Assembly (NCBI GenBank): GCA_963930655.1
Contig: OZ005608.1
Coordinates: 14,942,001 to 15,006,000 of the forward strand
Source of the DNA: Myrica gale
Taxonomy: Eukaryota > Streptophyta > Magnoliopsida > Fagales > Myricaceae
Reading direction: 5' to 3'
DNA: 64,000 nucleotides
The notes under the pieces are model-generated. The model saw nothing but the letters and a program-made list of their open reading frames with translations. It ran no database searches and was not told the DNA's origin. Shown here one piece after another: positions 58,277 through 64,000 of this stretch. Numbering within the stretch: the first letter of the stretch is position 1; every line of letters begins with the position of its first letter. A program made the position numbers and the translations under genes.

Positions 58277-60865
58277 GCTTAGGTTATTTAATTACTAAGT
58301 TCTATTGCAATATATCTCTATTCTTATTTAGGACTCTTAATCAGCAACTAATTGCTCTAGGATTAATTTTAATCTTCCTTTTATTTCATGTACTCAATTA
58401 AATATTTACGGTAATCAATTATCAACCTTAGTCATAATTAATCCTTGGCTTAGACATTAGGTCTCTATGCAACCCGAAACATTAGCTTTATTTTACTCAT
58501 CCTAGGTTTCGGCCGACCTAATTAAATTCTTAATCTATAATTAACTTCACAAGGTTTTGCTAATCCTTTTTAACCCGAACCTTTAAGCCTATTATCCTTG
58601 TTTTTCTCTTACTTGTATGGTGTGTTTTATGATTGAACTTAAGCTTTAATCCTCTAATCCATTTTGCCATAACCCTAATTTCACTTATACATCACAAGTA
58701 AATATAATTTCATTGTTATAGGCTTGCCATTAGGGTTTCTCTACTAGGTCATTCGACCATGCTCCATTTTAAGTATTCCTTGTCTAAATTTTCTTCTCCA
58801 ATGGTGATTCCCTCCGTCATTTTCAGATTCACAACCTAGGATCTACAAATCACAAAACAACTTCAAGATCTAGCAAAACATCACATTCGGCCAACACCCA
58901 TTTTCATAGAATAATTAGGTTTTCCTTGGTTCTTTCGATTTGCATGCAAACTTCTACATTTCAAGACTAGCTTATATGCATATGTTTACTAAACTTACAT
59001 ATATCATGGTCATTCATCAAATCTATACTTAAACAAAGTTTTACTTGAAGATCAAAGGCATGTAAGGATCGGCCAACACCAACCAACACAACCCTTCATG
59101 CCAAAACTTGCAACATGCATTCCTTTTGCATTTTCTAACATTCAAGTTCGGATCTCATGCTTATATGGCCAGATCTAACATCACAACACAACTAGGGTTG
59201 GTTTTCTAAACTCAAAGTCTAGATCTAGCAAGAATTAAAACACCAACTTAAGATCCAACCAAGAGACATTCGGCCAACAACAACATTTAGCATTAACAAC
59301 CATTTTTCACCTCACCTTGACGATTGAACACAAGCTTTGCTAAAAGAAGTGTACCTAGCATAGTCAAACATCTTAGGTCAGATCTATAAAGAACTTAAAC
59401 AAAATATAACATATGAACATCACATCTAACTCTACCTTCCACTTAGAACACACAGTTTTCACAAAATCTTCTGCTACACTTCAATTTTCGGTTCCACCTT
59501 TAGGAATGGTTCCAAGGGCTGAGATTTGTGTCTTCAAGGTGCTAAGATAGAGGTTTATGGTGAGGAAAAGAGAAGTGTTTTGGTTGCAAGAGAAAAGGAA
59601 ACAAGACTTAAGCTTAAAGAGAAGTTTCGGCCAAGAGAGAAAAAAAGAGAGAGAGTTGCAATGAAAGTGTGATATTCGGCCAAGGGAGGAAAAGCAAATG
59701 AAATGTGAAGTTGAAATGCCAAGGGGTGGGGGTGAATTCGTAGAAGGCAAATCTCCCAAGGTGCAATTATGACAATGACAAAAGAATGAAAATGACAAGA
59801 GGAAGGGAGGGTGAATTTTGGTGAGGTTTGGCCGACCATAGCATTGTCACTGTCACCCTTTTTCTTTCACTTTCTCTCACCTCAACCTTTTTCCCCTGAA
59901 GCTTTTCTATCCCACATGAATTCCTTGCCATTCCATTTCATTTTATCTCATTTCTCACTTAGTCTTCACGTGAACATCCATTGCTTAGTTTTCTTCTACT
60001 TTTGTCTTGTCTTGTCCATTAAATGCTTGGCTTATCTCTTCACATGGGGACCACAACTTTAAGACTTTTCCACCCTCCATGTTCTTCACGTGAATGGCCT
60101 TATCTCATAGCTCATTTATGTTGTTTGGTTACAATCCAACTAACTTAGTTACTTTTGTCACACCTAACTTATCAACTTAGTTACTTTTGTCACACCTAAC
60201 TTATCTCCTATAAGCACTCTAGCTTATCTAGTTCAAATCCATAACTTATCAACTTATAAGCATGGTAACCTATCTCAAGATAATTGCTCTAGCCTATCTC
60301 TAAGATAGCCACAACAACCTATTATCTAAAAAGCTCTCTAGCTTATCACCATGCTAGCTTATCACTATGATAAGCAAGTGTGCTTATCATTTAAATTCTC
60401 TTCAAGTTATCATATATTTTTAGTAGCTTATCATATACATCTCTAATGATAATTTAAACTAATAATTAAGGCCACATAATGATGATATATGCTACCTATT
60501 AAAAGACACACAAAAATATTTAAATGCTTAAATGAATTTCATGATTTTCCACTTAATTATTTTCGGCCATAATATGTAAATCTCTCTTCATAATTTAATT
60601 TCATGTGTTATGGTATATACTAAGCAAATGAAAAAATATAAATCCATAAAAGAAACTTACCTAGCAAATTTCGGATCTTAGGGAAAATAAAATTTAAACT
60701 TGCACTATGAAAAAGAGATTATTTAAAGAAAAGTTCTTGAAATGAAATTTCATAATAGTTAATGTACCTTAAACTTAGATCATACATTGGCCAAAAATTT
60801 GGCCCCATTATTTAAACTAGAGATAATACATAGAAAATAACAAAAGAGATAAACGGGGTCTCACA
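58277..60865 (-). mobile_element. LTR H, truncated at its 3' side
   Basis: This minus-strand LTR of the G/A type has TGTGAGACCCCG at 60865. It aligns with G throughout but is more diverged. Features include the GATA palindrome with one mismatch (60354-60378) and a 39-nt version of the microexon module (59316-59354). Its far end is missing where it meets A's LTR, so no duplication can be checked. It interrupts the gag of element I. No gene is seen. Confidence 0.8.
60143..60206. repeat. 32-bp tandem duplication in LTR H
   Basis: Two adjacent copies of a 32-bp unit beginning ACTTAGTTACTTTTGTCACA (60143-60174 and 60175-60206), differing only in the last base. G has a single unit. Confidence 0.9.
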
Positions 60866-61840
60866 GATGAAGTATTAAGGTACATGGCTCAGCTCATTGC
60901 CAAGCAGGTACAACAAGGTGCTAACGTAGAAGGGGCAAGAGGTCGCCCCGAGGGATGTACCTTCGATCAATTTAATCGCCATCACCCGCCAACGTACAAT
61001 TGCAAGGGAGATGCTATTTTGGCTGAGAATTGGCTGGTTGAGATAAAGAGTTACTCGAAGTCTTAGGGGTACGGATGCCCAGAAGCTGAGCTTTGCTACG
61101 TTTAAGCTACAGGGAGATGCCAAAAGGTGGTGACAGTCTGAGAAAGTATTATTAAGCCAGGAGTTAGGGGAACAGCCCATAACCTGGGAAAGGTTTCAAC
61201 AAGAATTCTTAGATCGTTATTTCTCAAGGACAACTCGGGAAGCAAAAGCAAGGGAGTTTGCTACCCTAACTCAAGGGACTATGACGGTGGAGTAGTACGC
61301 GGGTCGATTTACGGAGTTAGTGCGATTTGCTCCATACTTGGTGCTGGACGAGAGAGAAAGGCTAGAAAGTTTGAAGAAGGACTTCACCCATGGGTCTATG
61401 ACAGAGTGTATAGCCATAATCTTAAGACCCTAGCCGAGGTGATAGAAAGGGCGGTGATCGTGGAGCGAGGATTACAAAGAATAGCGGCTTACCATGAGCA
61501 GCAGAAGAGGAAGGCTCCTTCCAATCCAACAATACCGCAGTGCCCTGGAAGAGAAGTAAGCCAGATTCATCGCAGAGACAGCACCAGAGACCGATCCAGA
61601 GGCCGAACTCAGACTTTCAGAGGGAACCAATTTCCTCTGTGTAACAAGTGCAACAGGAGACACCCGGGGGAATGCAGGCAAGGCGTATGTTTCCAATGTG
61701 GGAAGCCTGGTCACTTTGCCAGAGACTGTAGAAATGCAGGTGGCTCAAACCAAGCACCCCGACCCACGCAGCAAAACAATGCAAGGAGGCAAGGAGGCCC
61801 AACACAAGCAAGGTTGTATGCACTGACTCCGGAGGATGCG
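60866..61840 (+). pseudogene. gag: Element I gag fragment, decayed
   Basis: It starts mid-gag (DEVLRYMAQLIA), where LTR H is inserted, so the leader and first codons are missing. A 1-bp loss near 61045, TGA at 61129 (J has TGG), TAG at 61292 (J has CAG) and other indels break it. The capsid core and both zinc knuckles (CNKCNRRHPGEC and [14 protein letters not shown], around 61635-61730) are still readable. It is the most diverged gag here. Confidence 0.85.
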
Positions 61841-63991
61841 GAGAATCAGAACAGAGTAGTGGCAGGTAAGTGCCTTTGCCCCAGGGGAAGCCCTAGTTCT
61901 ATTTGATTCGGGGGCCACTCATTCATTCATTGCATCGGCATATTGCAAAGCACATGCCATACTCAGTGAGCCGTTAGATTTTTTACTGTTCTTGTGTAAA
62001 CGCCTGCTGGGGGAAGAGTCAATTGTAGCCGGATGGTGAAGAACTATCTGATAGAAGTGGAAGGGTAGGTCATGTTGGCTGACTTGATAGTTATCGAGAT
62101 GGGTGAATTTGATGTTATCCTAGGCATGGATTGGTTGGCGAAACATGGTGCTAGTATTCGGTGCTATGAGAAGAAGGTCGTGTTCCAAAAGGAGGGGAGA
62201 CCGGATTGTTGCTTTACCGGTATGAAGAAGATGGAGCGAAGGCCAGCGATTATCTCGGCCTTGCAGGCTAAGAAGTTGTTGTAAGGAGGGCATGAAGGAT
62301 ACTTAGTCTGGGCGAACGATTCGCAGAAAGACGGTCCTACACTTGAGCAAACCCCGATAGTGAGTGAATTTCCAGACGTATTCCCGGAAGACTTACCTGG
62401 TTTACCACCAGATAGGGAGGTGGAGTTTGGTATTGAATTGGAACCAGGGACAATCCCAATTTCCAAGGTGTCATATCGAATGGCTCCAGCAGAGTTGAAG
62501 GAGCTAAAGGTCCAACTAGAAGATCTTCTGGAGAAAGGGTTTATACGGCCAAGTGTGTCACCTTGGGGAGCACCGATCTTGTTTGTGAAGAAGAAGGACG
62601 GAAGTCTCTGGATCTGCATTGACTATAGAGAGTTGAATAAGGTGACTATAAAGAATAGGTACCCGCTGCCCCGTATTGATGATTTGTTCGATCAGCTGCA
62701 AGGGGCACAAGTGTTTTCAAAGATTGATTTGAGATCGGGTTACCACCAGTTGAAAGTGAAGGAACGAGACATACCTAAGACGGCCTTTCGAACCCGCTAT
62801 GGTCACTATGAATTTCTGGTGATGCCATTTGGGTTAACCAATGCCCCGGCCGCATTTATAGACTTGATGAACAGGGTGTTTAAGGAGTTCCTGGACAAGT
62901 TTGTGGTGGTGTTCATTGACGCATCCTGATTTACTCTCGAAACCAGGAGGAACATGAGAAGTATCTAAGGATTGTTTTACAGATCCTTAGGGAGAGGAAG
63001 TTGTATGCTAAATTCTCCAAATGTGAGTTCTAGTTGGAACAAGTCCGATTTTTAGGACATGTAGTGTCGGGAGAAGGGATTGCCGTAGATCCGGGCAAAG
63101 TAGATGATGTATTCAAATGGCCAAGGCCTACGAATGTTAAGGAGATGAGAAGTTTCCTGGGGTTAGCAGGATACTACTGAAGGTTTATCGAGGGGTTTTC
63201 AAAGATAGTTATGCCCATGACCTCGTTAACCAAGAAGAATGTCAAGTTCGAATGGACAGATGAGTGCGAACGGAGTTTCCAGACTCTAAAGGCCAATTTA
63301 GTTACTGCCCCGGTATTAGCTTTGCCCTCAGAGCATGGGGAGTATGAGAGCTATACCAACGCATCGAAGCAAGGTTTGGGATGTGTTCTGATGCAGGACA
63401 AGAAAGTCATAGCCTATGCGTCTAGGCAATTGAGGCCGCATGAGGTGAATTACCCCACTCACGACTTGGAGTTAGCTGCAGTTGTACATGCGTTGAAGAT
63501 ATGGAGGCATTATCTTTACGGTGTTAGATGAGAAATATTCACAGACCACAAGAGCCTCAAGTACTTCAACACTCAGAAGGAGCTGAACATGAGGCAACGA
63601 CGCTGGCAAGAATTGATTAAAGATTATGATTGTACCATTAGCTACCACCCGGGGAAAGCAAACGTGGTGGCTGATGCCTTAAGTAGGAAGTCGGCCGAAT
63701 CGAGTGCCATGGAGACGGTGTCGAAAGGGATCATGAAGGATCTAGAAAGGGCGGAGATCACGCTCATTATGAAAGATCAGTTTGTTTCAATCGCAGGGCT
63801 TTCATTATAACCATCACTGGAGGAGCGAATTCGCGAAGCCTAGAAGAGCGATGCGGTGATAGCAGGAATAAGAGAAAAGATTAAGAAGAAAAATAATCCC
63901 GACTTTGAGAATAAGGATGGATTGGTGAAGTACCGAAGCAGAATCTGTGTCCCTAGTGCATGAGGAATCAAAGACTTGATCTTAGCAGAGG
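61841..63991 (+). pseudogene. pol: Element I pol fragment (PR-RT-RNase H), decayed
   Basis: Protease has a DSG motif near 61905 but two 1-bp losses just upstream. RT is readable at 62360-62920 and breaks exactly at the catalytic motif: FIDD becomes FID followed by a frameshift near 62921. RNase H is at 63211-63531 and 63589-63810, with its first Asp position changed (YTNASKQG instead of YTDASKQG). Many stops fit C-to-T or G-to-A change (CAA to TAA at 62281 and 63808; TGG to TAG near 63031). The sequence is cut at 63991, just before the integrase start. Confidence 0.88.
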
Positions 63992-64000
63992 TGTGAGACC
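63992..64000 (+). mobile_element. Probable start of another LTR at the window edge
   Basis: TGTGAGACC, the LTR start of this family, replaces the expected pol sequence after TTAGCAGAGG. Only 9 bp are visible, so this is an inference from family boundaries. Confidence 0.6.

Noticed and set aside
1-64000. Host genes, tRNA or rRNA genes
   Set aside because: Every stretch is assigned to retroelement sequence; I saw no clover-leaf tRNA or rRNA motif and no non-transposon coding exon series.

Overview
The window is nuclear DNA from a flowering plant, most likely a eudicot (AT-rich background, initiator-Met tRNA primer sites, several kinds of Ty3/gypsy elements). I could not determine the species. 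No host gene was recognised. Almost all of the sequence is LTR retrotransposon inserted into LTR retrotransposon. The coding elements are chromoviruses of Tekay/Del type: one gag-protease-RT-RNase H-integrase frame of 1,494 codons, a GPF motif, a C-terminal chromodomain-like segment, long LTRs of about 4 kb (TGTGAG...GTGACA), and an extra ORF between pol and the polypurine tract.

Nesting, reconstructed from 5-bp target-site duplications (TSDs): element A (+, 2746-58276) is the outer host. A solo LTR, E (-, 6365-54059, TSD CCCTA), sits in A's integrase region. Inside E lies element B (-, 7441-51975). B's integrase is split by a composite element J (+, 12917-36601, TSD CCATT) arranged LTR-internal-LTR-internal-LTR with an exact 9,800-bp period. 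B's 5' LTR is split by solo LTR C (-, 41795-48827, TSD GTACC), which is split by solo LTR D (+, 44323-47310, TSD CCTTC). The deepest chain is therefore A > E > B > C > D. On the flanks, LTR G (-, 1-2745) is inserted in A's 5' LTR, LTR H (-, 58277-60865) abuts A's truncated 3' LTR in inverted orientation, and a decayed gag-pol fragment I (+, 60866-63991) is cut by what looks like another LTR start at 63992.

Coding state: both J copies are open from protease to integrase and in the extra ORF, but share two in-frame TAG codons in gag. B is collinear with J and carries a few nonsense codons. A has frameshifts, a changed protease active site and a deletion in integrase. I is the most decayed.

The most interesting signals are: (1) the J tandem array with one pair of TSDs, and a second tandem footprint in B; (2) the conserved proline-rich, acidic and arginine-rich extra ORF, preceded by a splice-acceptor-like site; (3) arrays of two different TCGA-centred palindromes in LTRs D and E, phased at 21 bp and 11 bp; (4) a conserved acceptor-microexon-donor module in the LTRs; (5) a pair of small hairpins whose stems are conserved while the loops vary; (6) a conserved GATA palindrome.
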